From assembly GCA_017303835.1 (NCBI GenBank), contig JAFLBI010000002.1, positions 62,001-126,000 on the forward strand: DNA of 64,000 nucleotides, in the 5' to 3' direction. Both the position numbers and the translations under genes were made by a program. The notes beneath the pieces are model-generated. The model was not told the DNA's origin, ran no database searches, and was given only the letters and a program-made list of their open reading frames with translations. Shown piece after piece: positions 9,212 to 18,438 of this stretch (within the stretch, counting starts at the first letter, position 1; the number at the start of each line of letters is the position of its first letter). Source of the DNA: Chitinophagales bacterium. Lineage in GTDB: Bacteria; Bacteroidota; Bacteroidia; Chitinophagales; Chitinophagaceae.

Positions 9212-9772
9212 ATGAAGCAACAATTCATCCGTTTGTCCGCATTGTGTGTACTGTTTGCTGCAACAGTAGTAGGTTGTAAAAAAGATGATCATTCTCACGA
9301 CGAAGAGGAGCTAATCACAACGGTTAATGTTAAACTCACTGAATCCGGAACAACAAGTGCAACCACGTTTACTTTCAGAGATACTGATGGTCCCGGCGGA
9401 AATGCACCTACCAAGTTTGATACCATCAAACTGGCACCCAATAAAACGTACAATTGTGAAATCACCTTGTTGAACGAAAGTGTGACTCCTGCAGAAGACA
9501 AGACTCCGGAAATCAGAACTGAAGCCAACGATCATCAGTTCTACTTTGCTGTTACACAGGCAAGTATTACAGTAAGCAACTTGGATACTGATAGTAGAAG
9601 TCTGCCGCTTGGTTTAACAAGCCGCTGGACTACCGGTGCAGCTAATGCAGTAGGTGTAACAGGTTCAATACGTGTAACCTTAAAGCATAAGCCAGGTAAT
9701 AAGGCCAGTGGTGACGACGAATCGAAGGGAGAAACAGATATTCAGATAGCGTTTCCTGCCGTTGTTCGCTAA
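9212..9772 (+). CDS. Lipoprotein with His/acidic N-terminus, partner of the TonB receptor
   Basis: A 186-residue predicted lipoprotein. The signal peptide ends in a VVGC lipobox (Cys about residue 22), followed at once by KKDDHSHDEEE, a cluster of His, Asp and Glu that could bind a divalent metal. The remainder is a beta-rich domain with many Thr and Ser. It starts 11 bases after the receptor stop and is followed by a strong terminator, so the two genes form one transcription unit. A surface or periplasmic ligand-capture protein for the receptor is the likely role. The exact family is not certain. Confidence 0.8.
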   Translation: MKQQFIRLSALCVLFAATVVGCKKDDHSHDEEELITTVNVKLTESGTTSATTFTFRDTDGPGGNAPTKFDTIKLAPNKTYNCEITLLNESVTPAEDKTPEIRTEANDHQFYFAVTQASITVSNLDTDSRSLPLGLTSRWTTGAANAVGVTGSIRVTLKHKPGNKASGDDESKGETDIQIAFPAVVR

Positions 9773-9791
9773 TCACTATCCCCCCAACGGT

Positions 9792-9820
9792 AAAGGCCAT
9801 CTCTACAGATGGCCTTTTTT
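9792..9820 (+). terminator. Rho-independent terminator after the TonB receptor operon
   Basis: A perfect 11-bp stem (AAAGGCCATCT / AGATGGCCTTT) with a CTAC loop runs into a T-tract. It lies 20 bases after the lipoprotein stop. Confidence 0.92.
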
Positions 9821-9835
9821 GTTTTACTTTGAAGT

Positions 9836-10282
9836 ATGGAAATATCCATCAATACACCTGCACTGCTCTTTCCAGCCATTACTTTTCTGATGCTGGTTTA
9901 TTCCAATCGTTTTCTGGCTTTAGCTAACCTGATTCGCTCACTGCATGAGCGATACAATAAAGAGCCGGACAGTCGTAAGAGTATTGTTCAGCAAATCAAG
10001 AATCTGCGTACACGCTTGGCCATGATACGTTTTATGCAGGGACTTGGCGTAATCAGTTTCCTGATGTGTATGATTTGTATGTACCTGATCTATATCGGCG
10101 ATCAGCATCCTGCAAGATGGTTGTTTGCACTAAGTATGTTCAGTTTGATGATTTCTTTAGTATTGTCTTTTCTAGAAATACGCATCAGTACGATTGCTTT
10201 GGAGCATGAGCTCAGCGATATGGAACATGAATTGGGTGAAGGCAATATGCTCAAAGACTATATCAAAACCCGCTTCGATTAA
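9836..10282 (+). CDS. DUF2721 family membrane protein
   Basis: A 148-residue membrane protein of the DUF2721 type, function unknown. Hydrophobic segments are visible near residues 10-28, 68-92 and 98-120. A basic amphipathic helix between the first two carries NLIRSLHERY and IKNLRTRLAMI. The C-terminus is acidic. The gene has its own start just after the terminator and ends in a 4-base overlap with the convergent ABC exporter gene. Confidence 0.85.
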   Translation: MEISINTPALLFPAITFLMLVYSNRFLALANLIRSLHERYNKEPDSRKSIVQQIKNLRTRLAMIRFMQGLGVISFLMCMICMYLIYIGDQHPARWLFALSMFSLMISLVLSFLEIRISTIALEHELSDMEHELGEGNMLKDYIKTRFD

Positions 10283-12066
10283 GCAGGCTGCGCTTGTTTT
10301 TCCTTGAGTTTACGTTCGCCAATCTGCTGACGCCACATGGCATAATAGAGACCTTTTTCCTCCAGCAATTGCTGATGGCTGCCTGTTTCTACTACTTGTC
10401 CGCGTTCCAATACAAAAATCCTGTCGGCATGCATGATGGTGCTTAACCTGTGTGCAATCATCACGGTAATTTGCGCTTTTGCTGCAGAGATGCTGCGAAT
10501 GGTATTGGTGATTTCTTCCTCTGTAATACTATCCAATGCAGAAGTGGCTTCATCAAAAATCAACAAGTGTGGTTTGCGTAATAAGGCACGAGCAATAGAA
10601 AGTCTTTGCTTTTCACCGCCACTCAATTTCAAGCCGCCTTCGCCAATCACTGTTTCAATACCTTTTTCTGCTCTCGATAATAAGTTCTGACAGCTGGCTT
10701 TCATCAATGCGTCTGTTACCTGCTCGTCAGTTGCTTCAGGAAATACAAACAGTAAATTTTCTTTAATAGTGCCTGCAAATAATTGTGTGTCTTGAGTAAC
10801 AAAACCAATCTGGCTGCGTAGTTCATCAAAGTCCATGTCTTTGCCATCAATGCCGTTGTAGCGAATGATGCCTTCCTGTGGACGATACAATCCCACCAAT
10901 AGTTTTACCAGTGTGCTCTTGCCAGCACCTGATGGGCCAACAAATGCAATGGTTTCGCCTTTCTTCACATCAAAGGAAATGCCATCCAGTGCTTTGTATT
11001 GTGCGGTTTGGTGTTGGAAGGTTGCGCCTGCAAACTCCAACTCCTCAATCATGCCTACAGTTTGTGGATGATCTGGTTTGGGTTCCACAGGCTTGGTCAT
11101 GAGGTTGTGGAAGTTATTGATGGATGCTTCTGCTTCGCGATAGCTAAGGATGATATTGCCAATTTCCTGCAGTGGGCCGAAAATGAAGAAACTATAGAAC
11201 TGGAGTGCGATTAACTGTCCTGTGGTAAGTACATCGCGGTAGATTAACCATAATAAAGTGAAGGTGATGATCTGTCGAAGGAAATTCACCATTGTGCCCT
11301 GAATAAAACTCAATGCACGAATGCTCTTCACTTTTCTCAGTTCTAGTCCGAGTATTTTGTACGTATTGTTGTTTAAACGCTTTACTTCCTGTTCCGTAAG
11401 GCCAAGGCTCTTCACCAATTCAATATTGCGCAGTGATTCGGTTGTAGTACCTGCCAAAGCGGTTGTCTCTTTCAGGATTACTTTTTGAATCGTTTTGATT
11501 TTCTTGCTGAGTATGTTAGTAACAAAAGCAATCAATAGTGTGCCACCAAAATAAATTGGTACAATGCTCCAGTGTTTTTGAGTAGCATATACGGATACGA
11601 ATATTACGCTCACCAGAATACCGAATAAGACGTTGATGAAATAGCCGATAAACCTTTCCGTATCTGATCTTACCTTGGTTAGAATAGAGAGTGTTTCACC
11701 GCTACGTTGATCTTCAAACTCCTGATAGGGTAGTCTCATGGAATGCTTCAAGCCATCTGTGAAAATCTTCGCGCCAAATTTCTGAATCACCACATTCACG
11801 GTATAATCCTGAAAGGCTTTGGCTACACGGCTAATCATGGCGGTTCCTACCAGCAAAAACAGGTACCACATGATCCCATTGATGAATTGTCCTTCTGTTC
11901 TGGGTGTGCCATCGTCGAAGGTCTTGGGATGGTTGGCAAAATGGTCAATTAGCTTGCCAAACAGCATAGGATCGAATAATGAAAAAGTCTGATTTAATCC
12001 GGCCAGTAACAGTGCCAGCGCAATTAGGCCTTTATAGGGTTTCAGGTATTGTATGAGTAATTTCAT
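10279..12066 (-). CDS. ABC exporter, fused membrane and ATPase domains
   Basis: A 595-residue half-transporter of the type I exporter (MsbA/multidrug) class that would work as a homodimer in the inner membrane. Residues about 1-320 hold six transmembrane helices. The ATPase domain has Walker A GPSGAGKST (about 370), a Q-loop (FVTQDTQLF), the signature LSGGEKQRL (about 475), Walker B LLIFDEATSALD and the H-loop IAHRLST. The substrate cannot be told; lipids, drugs or peptides are possible. The gene is monocistronic and convergent with DUF2721. Confidence 0.95.
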   Translation of the reverse strand: MKLLIQYLKPYKGLIALALLLAGLNQTFSLFDPMLFGKLIDHFANHPKTFDDGTPRTEGQFINGIMWYLFLLVGTAMISRVAKAFQDYTVNVVIQKFGAKIFTDGLKHSMRLPYQEFEDQRSGETLSILTKVRSDTERFIGYFINVLFGILVSVIFVSVYATQKHWSIVPIYFGGTLLIAFVTNILSKKIKTIQKVILKETTALAGTTTESLRNIELVKSLGLTEQEVKRLNNNTYKILGLELRKVKSIRALSFIQGTMVNFLRQIITFTLLWLIYRDVLTTGQLIALQFYSFFIFGPLQEIGNIILSYREAEASINNFHNLMTKPVEPKPDHPQTVGMIEELEFAGATFQHQTAQYKALDGISFDVKKGETIAFVGPSGAGKSTLVKLLVGLYRPQEGIIRYNGIDGKDMDFDELRSQIGFVTQDTQLFAGTIKENLLFVFPEATDEQVTDALMKASCQNLLSRAEKGIETVIGEGGLKLSGGEKQRLSIARALLRKPHLLIFDEATSALDSITEEEITNTIRSISAAKAQITVMIAHRLSTIMHADRIFVLERGQVVETGSHQQLLEEKGLYYAMWRQQIGERKLKEKQAQPA

Positions 12067-12119
12067 GTGTTTAAGGATTGGAACTTTTGCTAAACCAAAA
12101 AGAAGTCTAAGCTAATTGT

Positions 12120-12127
12120 TATTTTTG
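12120..12127 (+). promoter_or_regulatory. -7 promoter box before the GT2 gene
   Basis: TATTTTTG is an exact TANNTTTG box ending only 3 bases before the ATG at 12131. No good -33 partner is seen. If real, the transcript would have almost no leader. Confidence 0.4.
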
Positions 12128-12130
12128 ACA

Positions 12131-13045
12131 ATGGCTATGCAGCAAGCACTGGTTTCGGTAGTTCTGGCAACATATAATGGTGAGCGGTTTTTGCCGCAGC
12201 AATTAGACTCTATTTTACAGCAAACCTATCCGAATCTAGAGATTGTTGTAGTGGATGATGGTTCCAAAGATGGCACCATTGCGCTGATACAGGATTATAT
12301 GTTGCGCTACCCCAACGTGCGCCTGATACAAAACGAAAAAAACCTGGGTGTAACCAAAACTTTTGAAAGAGGTATTCAGGAAAGTCGCGGAACCTATATT
12401 GCTTTTTCCGATCAGGATGATTTGTGGCTGCCGGAGAAATTGCAAGTGCTGACAGCAGCTATTGGTGATTATGATGCAGTTTATGCCAACTCATTGTTGG
12501 TGGATGAACATGGTGAATCATTAGGTAGGTCATTCACCACCATCATGAATATGGCTACCTATACACATGGTGGTTCCTTTTTATTGTCGAATTCTGTTCC
12601 TGGTCATGCGATTCTGGCTAAAGCCGATTTTTTGAAAAGCATTCTGCCGATACCTGCTACAGTTTTATATGATTTGTGGATCGGTTTCTGTGCAGGAGGT
12701 AATAATGGGATTGCGTTTGTGGACAAAGTATTGGTGCATTACAGACAGCACGATAGCAATACAGTTGGTACAAGATTGTCGTCTAATAAGCGCAAGAAAA
12801 AATCCGCGCAGCAAGAATTTGAAGAGAAGAAAAAGGAATTACAATTATTGGCACAAGCACCTGTGAAAGATACCTTCACTAAAAAGCTGGTAAAAGAAAT
12901 GCTGCAGCATTTTCATCAACGCTGGAGTTTTGCCAGATCAGCTTTTTTCTTCCGCAATTTTGATGCATTGTTGTTCAGTAAGCAAAAGCCTCGATTCCGT
13001 AAGAAGCTGTATTGCCTGAAGATGTATTTTAAACCCAACTATTAG
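12131..13045 (+). CDS. Glycosyltransferase family 2
   Basis: A 304-residue GT-A fold glycosyltransferase. The N-terminus has VSVVLATYNGERFL, then VVVDDGSKDGT (nucleotide-sugar binding) and FSDQDDLWLP, which supplies the metal-binding DXD. The C-terminal third is basic (KRKKKSAQQEF) and likely membrane-associated. The chosen ATG at 12131 avoids an upstream TTG; the ATG at 12137 is also possible. It is convergent with a methyltransferase gene, overlapping by 4 bases. Its role is probably transfer of a sugar to a cell-surface polysaccharide or lipid. Donor and acceptor are unknown. Confidence 0.92.
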   Translation: MAMQQALVSVVLATYNGERFLPQQLDSILQQTYPNLEIVVVDDGSKDGTIALIQDYMLRYPNVRLIQNEKNLGVTKTFERGIQESRGTYIAFSDQDDLWLPEKLQVLTAAIGDYDAVYANSLLVDEHGESLGRSFTTIMNMATYTHGGSFLLSNSVPGHAILAKADFLKSILPIPATVLYDLWIGFCAGGNNGIAFVDKVLVHYRQHDSNTVGTRLSSNKRKKKSAQQEFEEKKKELQLLAQAPVKDTFTKKLVKEMLQHFHQRWSFARSAFFFRNFDALLFSKQKPRFRKKLYCLKMYFKPNY

Positions 13046-14001
13046 AGCGGTTTTTTCAAGTAGAGCGCGCCCATATCGCCATCCATGGCTTTGTTGCGTT
13101 GCTTCATCATCTGGCGAAATGCTTTTACTTGTTCCTTCGTGAACATACTTTTCTCTTTGTTCACCATCCAGCTATTGGGTGCATTCAGTGCGATGTTCTG
13201 TTTGTATTGCTCACTACACCAGACTACATAGTCAAAGCTGTCGTAATAGAATTTATCTACCACAAAGCCCGCTTCTTCAGCCATTTGTTTCAATCCCTGC
13301 TCAGATGGTATGAAGATGTGACGTGGAGCATCTAATCCACACCAGTAACGGCCATAGTTTCTCCAGCCATAATTGTTCATGATGGGAATCCGCACTAATA
13401 AGGTTTTACCGGGCTTGATGATTTCATATGCTTTGCGCAGTGCAGCCTTCGGGTCTGGCATATGTTCCAGCGAGTGGTGCATCATCACTAAATCATATTG
13501 TCTGGTAACATCGAAGATGGATTTGCGTTCGATGCGCACATTGTCATAGCTTACCTCCTTTTCAATAAAGGGGTCAATACCAGTAAGATCTTTAAATCCT
13601 GCTTGATAGAGTTTGGTTAAGAGGCTACCATTACCAGTGCCAACATCCAGAATGGCATCATCATATTGTGCTCCTGCATTTTTCATCCAATCGATGAATT
13701 CGTTTACAGTATAACCCAGCGTGAGTAAATGCCCGATGATGGGGTATTTGCCAAAAAGAATATGTCCAGTCTGAATCTTGCGTATGATGTTTTGTTCCAG
13801 TCGCAACTCCAGATGGAAAGAGTAATAATTATCGTTTTGATAGTAAGGTGCAAAATCTGCTGGAGGATCTAGCAATTGCGCTGAATGGCAAGCACCACAT
13901 TGTTGGTAATGGAAGAGATGGCCAATACCCATTTGATGTTCTTGCACTTCAAAGCTGGTATTGTTTTGCGTATTGCCGCAGATGATGCAGGGAGCTGACA
14001 T
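13042..14001 (-). CDS. Class I SAM-dependent methyltransferase with N-terminal Cys motif
   Basis: A 319-residue methyltransferase. The N-terminus has two Cys pairs (CIICG at about 5-9 and CGACH at about 36-40) that look like a zinc site, as in sugar- or polyketide-type C-methyltransferases. The Rossmann core shows DVGTGNGSLL (SAM motif I, about residue 118), HHSLEHMPDP and GKTLLVRIP. It is followed 2 bases later by a glycosyltransferase gene start region on the same strand (that gene is upstream, 14004-14912), so the pair is an operon. A sugar methylation role is inferred from the neighbours. Confidence 0.9.
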   Translation of the reverse strand: MSAPCIICGNTQNNTSFEVQEHQMGIGHLFHYQQCGACHSAQLLDPPADFAPYYQNDNYYSFHLELRLEQNIIRKIQTGHILFGKYPIIGHLLTLGYTVNEFIDWMKNAGAQYDDAILDVGTGNGSLLTKLYQAGFKDLTGIDPFIEKEVSYDNVRIERKSIFDVTRQYDLVMMHHSLEHMPDPKAALRKAYEIIKPGKTLLVRIPIMNNYGWRNYGRYWCGLDAPRHIFIPSEQGLKQMAEEAGFVVDKFYYDSFDYVVWCSEQYKQNIALNAPNSWMVNKEKSMFTKEQVKAFRQMMKQRNKAMDGDMGALYLKKPL

Positions 14002-14003
14002 TG

Positions 14004-14912
14004 CTAGATGCGTTTATAATTCTTGTAAATGAAAAACTGTTTGCCGGTGAGCTCTTCCAGCAGTTTCATCAGTTTTTCTTTGGGTGTCATATTGTTTTTC
14101 GAAGGTTCGTAGCTGAATTGCCAGTCACAAGCCTGAATATGCGGCTGCATCAATGCAGGATGTGTACCCTTGAATAAACGCAGGTAGTCATATTCATGGT
14201 AGTTGAATCCATCGCCATGCTTGGCTTCATATACTTTCACATCATACTGATCATCCGGATAGTAGCGCTTTCCGAATTCCAGCTGTTTCAATTTTTGTAC
14301 AGCCGGTGGTTTTACGTAGCTATAATGGAAAATGCGTGCATCAATTTCTTTCACATGCAGTTTCTCGCCCTTGGCTTCATTGGCTTTGGACGGATCATCA
14401 AATCTGCGGAAGCCTTGAGAATCGCGATAACTGCGAATTTGTTTGTCGTTTCTGATAATACGAATCTCATGCTGGTGATACCTGCGTGAGGGTGCATAGT
14501 ATTGATAATTACCGTAGAAATTCAAGAAGCGAAATAGCAAGCCTTCTACTTTGGTCTGGTGCAGGTATTGTTCCATCGCAGCACGTATTTTCGGTACATC
14601 TTCTTCATGTACTACTTCATCGGCTTGGATATGAAATAGCCAATCTGCATCAGCGCTGCAATGATCCATCCCGATATTAGATTGTTGTGAGAAGATCAAT
14701 CCGCCCTGGCGCATGGAATCATCCCAGATGGTATCCACAATTTTTACTCTGCTGTCGTTCAGTTGTTCAACTGCTTCGCATGTGCCATCGCGGCTATCGC
14801 CGATTACTACAATTACCTCATCGCATAAGGGTAGTACACTGCGGATGGCTTCCAGAAAAGGATAGCCCAATTCCAGTCCGTTGCGTACATAGCTGAATGC
14901 ACTCACTTTCAT
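14004..14912 (-). CDS. Glycosyltransferase, GT2-like
   Basis: A 302-residue protein starting MKVSAFSYVRNGLELGYPF, with GDSRDGT and an acidic FHIQADEVVHEED motif that serves as the DXD-type metal site. A longer frame reaches 15059, but that extension would run through the divergent GroES-like gene and its leader, so the ATG at 14912 is preferred. A possible promoter lies at 14917-14947 on this strand (TCTG, 19 bases, TACCTTTC). It is 2 bases upstream of the methyltransferase gene and probably co-transcribed. A role in surface glycan synthesis is inferred. Confidence 0.85.
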   Translation of the reverse strand: MKVSAFSYVRNGLELGYPFLEAIRSVLPLCDEVIVVIGDSRDGTCEAVEQLNDSRVKIVDTIWDDSMRQGGLIFSQQSNIGMDHCSADADWLFHIQADEVVHEEDVPKIRAAMEQYLHQTKVEGLLFRFLNFYGNYQYYAPSRRYHQHEIRIIRNDKQIRSYRDSQGFRRFDDPSKANEAKGEKLHVKEIDARIFHYSYVKPPAVQKLKQLEFGKRYYPDDQYDVKVYEAKHGDGFNYHEYDYLRLFKGTHPALMQPHIQACDWQFSYEPSKNNMTPKEKLMKLLEELTGKQFFIYKNYKRI

Positions 14913-14948
14913 GCGGGAAAGGTAGCACGAAATAGGGATTATGCAGAT

Positions 14949-14960
14949 ATTTGCGCAAAT
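14949..14960. promoter_or_regulatory. 12-bp perfect palindrome between divergent genes
   Basis: ATTTGCGCAAAT sits in the 58-base gap between the glycosyltransferase and GroES-like starts. It abuts the possible -33 box of the minus-strand gene and overlaps a near -7 box (GATATTTG, 14946-14953) of the plus-strand gene. An operator is possible; no regulator can be named. Confidence 0.3.
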
Positions 14961-14970
14961 CTGAACAACC

Positions 14971-15342
14971 ATGATGCTGACACCAGACAATAAGCTGAAG
15001 AAACTGATTGTGATTGGCGACAGAGTCCTGATTCGCGTAACCAAGCCCAATGAACGCACAGATAGTGGCTTGTACCTGCCACCCGGCGTTCAGGAGAAAG
15101 AGAAAGTTCAACAGGGGTACATTATTAAGACCGGTCCCGGTTATGCCATTCCCATGCCTGTGGATGATGAGCCATGGAAGAACGATGACGAGCAAATGAA
15201 GTATGTGCCCTTACAGGCAAGAGAAGGTGACCTGGCTATTTTCCTCTTGAGTGGTGCCACTGAAGTGATGTATGAAGGAGAGAAATATTTTATCGTTCCC
15301 CAGAGTGCGATACTCATGTTAGAAAGAGAAGAGGATTTATAA
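14971..15342 (+). CDS. GroES-family co-chaperonin-like protein
   Basis: A 123-residue protein of the Cpn10/GroES fold. It opens with VIGDRVLIRV, has a mobile-loop-like region (ERTDSGLYLPPG, about 29-40) and ends with the roof-closing strand pattern EGEKYFIVPQSAILMLE. It is longer than housekeeping GroES (about 92-97 residues) because of an insertion around residues 60-80 (VDDEPWKNDDEQMKY). No groEL is beside it. It looks like the second, stand-alone GroES paralogue found in many Bacteroidota, function not established. A terminator follows 18 bases after its stop. Confidence 0.88.
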   Translation: MMLTPDNKLKKLIVIGDRVLIRVTKPNERTDSGLYLPPGVQEKEKVQQGYIIKTGPGYAIPMPVDDEPWKNDDEQMKYVPLQAREGDLAIFLLSGATEVMYEGEKYFIVPQSAILMLEREEDL

Positions 15343-15360
15343 AAGTGCAGAGATTTTTGA

Positions 15361-15384
15361 GGGATGAGTTTACTCATCCCTTTT
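15361..15384 (+). terminator. Rho-independent terminator after the GroES-like gene
   Basis: A perfect 8-bp stem (GGGATGAG / CTCATCCC) with a TTTA loop is followed by TTTT. Confidence 0.9.
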
Positions 15385-15429
15385 ATATTTTGTCGGGATA
15401 CTTGCATTAACTTACTCAAAATTCGTCGT

Positions 15430-16974
15430 ATGTCAACGGTTGCAGCATTTACAGAATCAGTTAAAAACGGCTATCAGTTTAAAGGCACACATGTAAAAAT
15501 TGGTAAAGCCATGTTTGATGGGGCTGTTACCGAAGCCGATGTTTTCCTGCCTTTAAAAACCATGAATCGCCATGGGTTAATTGCCGGTGCGACCGGAACT
15601 GGTAAGACCAAGACCCTGCAGATGATCAGCGAATGTTTGAGTGATCATAGTGTGCCGGTATTGCTGATGGATATCAAGGGCGATCTCAGTGGTATTGCTG
15701 CAGCAGGTTCAGCGAATGAAAAATTACAATCACGTGCACAACTATTAGGTATTGATTGGCAACCTGCTGCTTATCCGGTGGAGTTGATGACCTTGAGTGA
15801 TCAGCCCGGTGTGCGTTTGCGCGCAACCGTAAGTGAGTTTGGTCCGGTATTGCTAAGCAAGATTTTAGGTTTAAACGATACGCAGGGTGGCTTGGTAGCC
15901 ATGATTTTTAAATATTGCGATGACAATAAAATGCCCTTGGTTGATCTGAAAGACTTTACCAAGGTCTTGCAGTTTGTAAGTGATGAAGGCAAGGCGGAAT
16001 TGGAGAAAACCTATGGTAAAATATCTACAACCTCTACCGGTACGATTCTGCGTAAAGTAATTGAACTGCAGCAGCAGGGTGCAGATGTGTTTTTTGGAGA
16101 GAAGAGTTTTGAAGTAGATGATTTGATGCGCATCAATGAAGAAGGTAAGGGTATGATTAGCGTATTGCGTGTAACGGATATGCAGGACAGACCCAAGCTG
16201 TTCTCCACCTTCATGTTGCAACTATTGGCAGAATTGTATGCGTCTTCTCCGGAAGAAGGCGATTTGGATCAACCCAAGTTGGTCTTGTTTATTGATGAAG
16301 CACATTTGGTTTTTAATGAAGCCAGTGATGCTTTGTTACAGCAGTTGGAAACAGTCATCAAGCTTATCCGCTCCAAGGGTATTGGTATATTTTTCTGTAC
16401 GCAAAATCCGCAGGATATTCCTGCTGCGATTTTAGGACAGTTGGGTTTGAAAGTGCAGCATGCACTGCGTGCGTTTACTGCTGCAGATAGGAAAACGATT
16501 AAACAGGCTGCGGAGAATTTTCCTGAAACAGCGTTTTATGATACGGCTGAACTGCTGACGCAGCTGGGTATTGGTGAAGCTTTTGTTACCTTATTGAATG
16601 AAAAAGGTATTCCAACACCATTGGTGCATACGATGCTTTGTCCGCCCAAAAGCAGAATGGATATACTGACAGATGCAGAGATTGATAGCATTATTTCCAA
16701 GAGTAAGCTGGTGCGCAAATATGGTGAAGTAATTGATCCGGAAAGTGCGTATGAAATACTCACGCGTAAACTAGAAGCTGCAGCGGCTCAGGAAGCTAGT
16801 CAGCAGGCTGAAGAAAAGCCTTCATCCCGCAAAGCGGAACCAAAGGAGCAAACCATTTTCGACAATCCTGTTGTAAAACAGATTGGCAGAACCGCTGCCA
16901 GTGTGATTACCAGAAGCTTGTTGGGCGCATTAGGTCTGGGTGGCAGAACCAGTAGAAAAAAATCAGTCTGGTAG
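15430..16974 (+). CDS. HerA-like / DUF853 ATPase
   Basis: A 514-residue P-loop ATPase of the HerA-FtsK superfamily, DUF853 (YjgR-like) branch. Walker A is GATGTGKTKT near residue 55 and Walker B is LVLFIDEAHLVF near 290. An arginine-finger-like region follows (FFCTQNPQDIP), and the C-terminal tail is Ala/Glu-rich and basic. The start at 15430 is chosen because an upstream ATG at 15364 lies inside the preceding terminator. Family members are proposed DNA- or protein-translocating ATPases; no nurA partner is nearby, so a repair role is not supported. The stop overlaps the convergent neighbour by 12 bases. Confidence 0.88.
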   Translation: MSTVAAFTESVKNGYQFKGTHVKIGKAMFDGAVTEADVFLPLKTMNRHGLIAGATGTGKTKTLQMISECLSDHSVPVLLMDIKGDLSGIAAAGSANEKLQSRAQLLGIDWQPAAYPVELMTLSDQPGVRLRATVSEFGPVLLSKILGLNDTQGGLVAMIFKYCDDNKMPLVDLKDFTKVLQFVSDEGKAELEKTYGKISTTSTGTILRKVIELQQQGADVFFGEKSFEVDDLMRINEEGKGMISVLRVTDMQDRPKLFSTFMLQLLAELYASSPEEGDLDQPKLVLFIDEAHLVFNEASDALLQQLETVIKLIRSKGIGIFFCTQNPQDIPAAILGQLGLKVQHALRAFTAADRKTIKQAAENFPETAFYDTAELLTQLGIGEAFVTLLNEKGIPTPLVHTMLCPPKSRMDILTDAEIDSIISKSKLVRKYGEVIDPESAYEILTRKLEAAAAQEASQQAEEKPSSRKAEPKEQTIFDNPVVKQIGRTAASVITRSLLGALGLGGRTSRKKSVW

Positions 16975-18438
16975 TCCGGCCTGGGCTTTTATCCAATTAA
17001 GAATAAAAGGGTTCACAGCATTGCCCGAAATATGTATCGGCATTTCGCTGAGCTGTTGGTATAAGGTCTGCATTTTTGATTTGCGTGTGCCTTTATCCGG
17101 CTGATGGGCAATTTCATTGAGCGATTTTACGAAGTATTTTTCCGGCTCATGCCAGATAGCAATCTGTTGAAGGTATTTCTTGGCTTGTGCAGCGAGATAG
17201 TCCATAATCTCAGTATTACCCTCTTCATAATGTAACATCATCAGGTAGAGCCTTACCGCACCTTGGGTTCGTAATTCTACTTCTACAGAAGGGCCATTTA
17301 AAATATCGTTCCACATGTGGAGTGCCTGCTTGTATTCTTTTCTGAATAAGTGCACCAATCCAGCACAAGCTTCGATATAGATTTTAAAGTCTTTTCTGAA
17401 ACGAATATTCTTCTCCAGAAAGAATTGCTGATAAATAGTGACAATCTCAGCAGCAGCAGTATAGTTTTTCTGATGCAGGTAATACATCAATCCACACCAG
17501 CAGTAATTGTGCATACGGCGGATATTCACCTCAATGGTTGGTGCTTCAAAATCCCAGATCTTTTGTAAGTAGTAAGAAAACTCATCCCAACGGTTGGCTT
17601 TCTCGCAGGCTACCAGAAAATTATAATAACTGGCCAGCGGGTCCAGATTCTGTAATGGCTGTTTCTCAATTTGTTCCTCGCGTATCAGGATACAGGCCTT
17701 GCAATGGGTATAATTCTTTTGTTGGTCGTTGATGAGGTTATAGTACAAACTCCAGGTGGCATGAAACCGGAATTTTGAATTGTATGAAGTGTGGGGCTCT
17801 TCCTGCATGATTTTAGCAGATACATACGCATCTGCCTTTTTGCGGATGGTTTCTGGTGGTAGTACACCAATTTCCATTTCCAGTATGGTGAGGTAATGCC
17901 AGATATGTCCTAATAAGGTATGTGTGTAAGACACATCAACTGCTTTGATGTCTTCTGCAGCTATGGGATCAAAATCTTTCAATGATTGTTCGTAGATGCG
18001 GAAATTTCCAAACAGATATTTTTCTATGTGCAATACATCCATGATCACATAGTAGTATTCATACTGCCATGCTAAAGCCTTTGTTTTTTGTATCAGCTTT
18101 TCTGCTTCAGCATCCAAACCTTTACTTGCTAGAATTTTGATTTGCGAATAATAGTTCCTGATTTTCCATTCAATGAAGTTTTCTTCATTGTACTCACGCA
18201 TGGCGTTCAGGATAATTTGAAACAAATAATTCTTGGTTACGCCAAACTGTTTTACAAAAGTTTCTTTTCGAAATTTTTTCAGCAAATCATCCTCATCATA
18301 TTTATCCTGCTCATTGATGGCTTCAAAGAGTTTGAAGTAGTTGGTTGATTTTTTCTGCACTTGACGTTGTGCATAGAGTTTGAAGTAACGCTTCTCTGAA
18401 GGAGACAGCGAATGGATGAGGCTGTGCAGTTTGTTCAT
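16963..18438 (-). CDS. Hypothetical helical-repeat protein
   Basis: A 491-residue protein I cannot assign. It begins MNKLHSLIHSLSPSEKRYFKLY and is almost entirely alpha-helical by composition, with regularly spaced Tyr, Trp and Leu resembling TPR-type helical hairpins from about residue 100 on (for example AEKLIQKTKALAWQYEYYYV). There is no signal peptide or membrane segment, so it is probably cytoplasmic. The gene is single, convergent with the HerA-like gene and faces a long gene-free region upstream. A protein-protein scaffold is plausible, but no function is claimed. Confidence 0.75.
   Translation of the reverse strand: MNKLHSLIHSLSPSEKRYFKLYAQRQVQKKSTNYFKLFEAINEQDKYDEDDLLKKFRKETFVKQFGVTKNYLFQIILNAMREYNEENFIEWKIRNYYSQIKILASKGLDAEAEKLIQKTKALAWQYEYYYVIMDVLHIEKYLFGNFRIYEQSLKDFDPIAAEDIKAVDVSYTHTLLGHIWHYLTILEMEIGVLPPETIRKKADAYVSAKIMQEEPHTSYNSKFRFHATWSLYYNLINDQQKNYTHCKACILIREEQIEKQPLQNLDPLASYYNFLVACEKANRWDEFSYYLQKIWDFEAPTIEVNIRRMHNYCWCGLMYYLHQKNYTAAAEIVTIYQQFFLEKNIRFRKDFKIYIEACAGLVHLFRKEYKQALHMWNDILNGPSVEVELRTQGAVRLYLMMLHYEEGNTEIMDYLAAQAKKYLQQIAIWHEPEKYFVKSLNEIAHQPDKGTRKSKMQTLYQQLSEMPIHISGNAVNPFILNWIKAQAGLPD

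Noticed and set aside
14913..15059. Longer start for the glycosyltransferase
   Set aside because: It would overlap the divergent GroES-like gene by about 90 bases; the shorter start matches the GT2 fold.
15430..16974. HerA-NurA DNA-end resection system
   Set aside because: The ATPase is of the DUF853 branch and no nurA gene is nearby.
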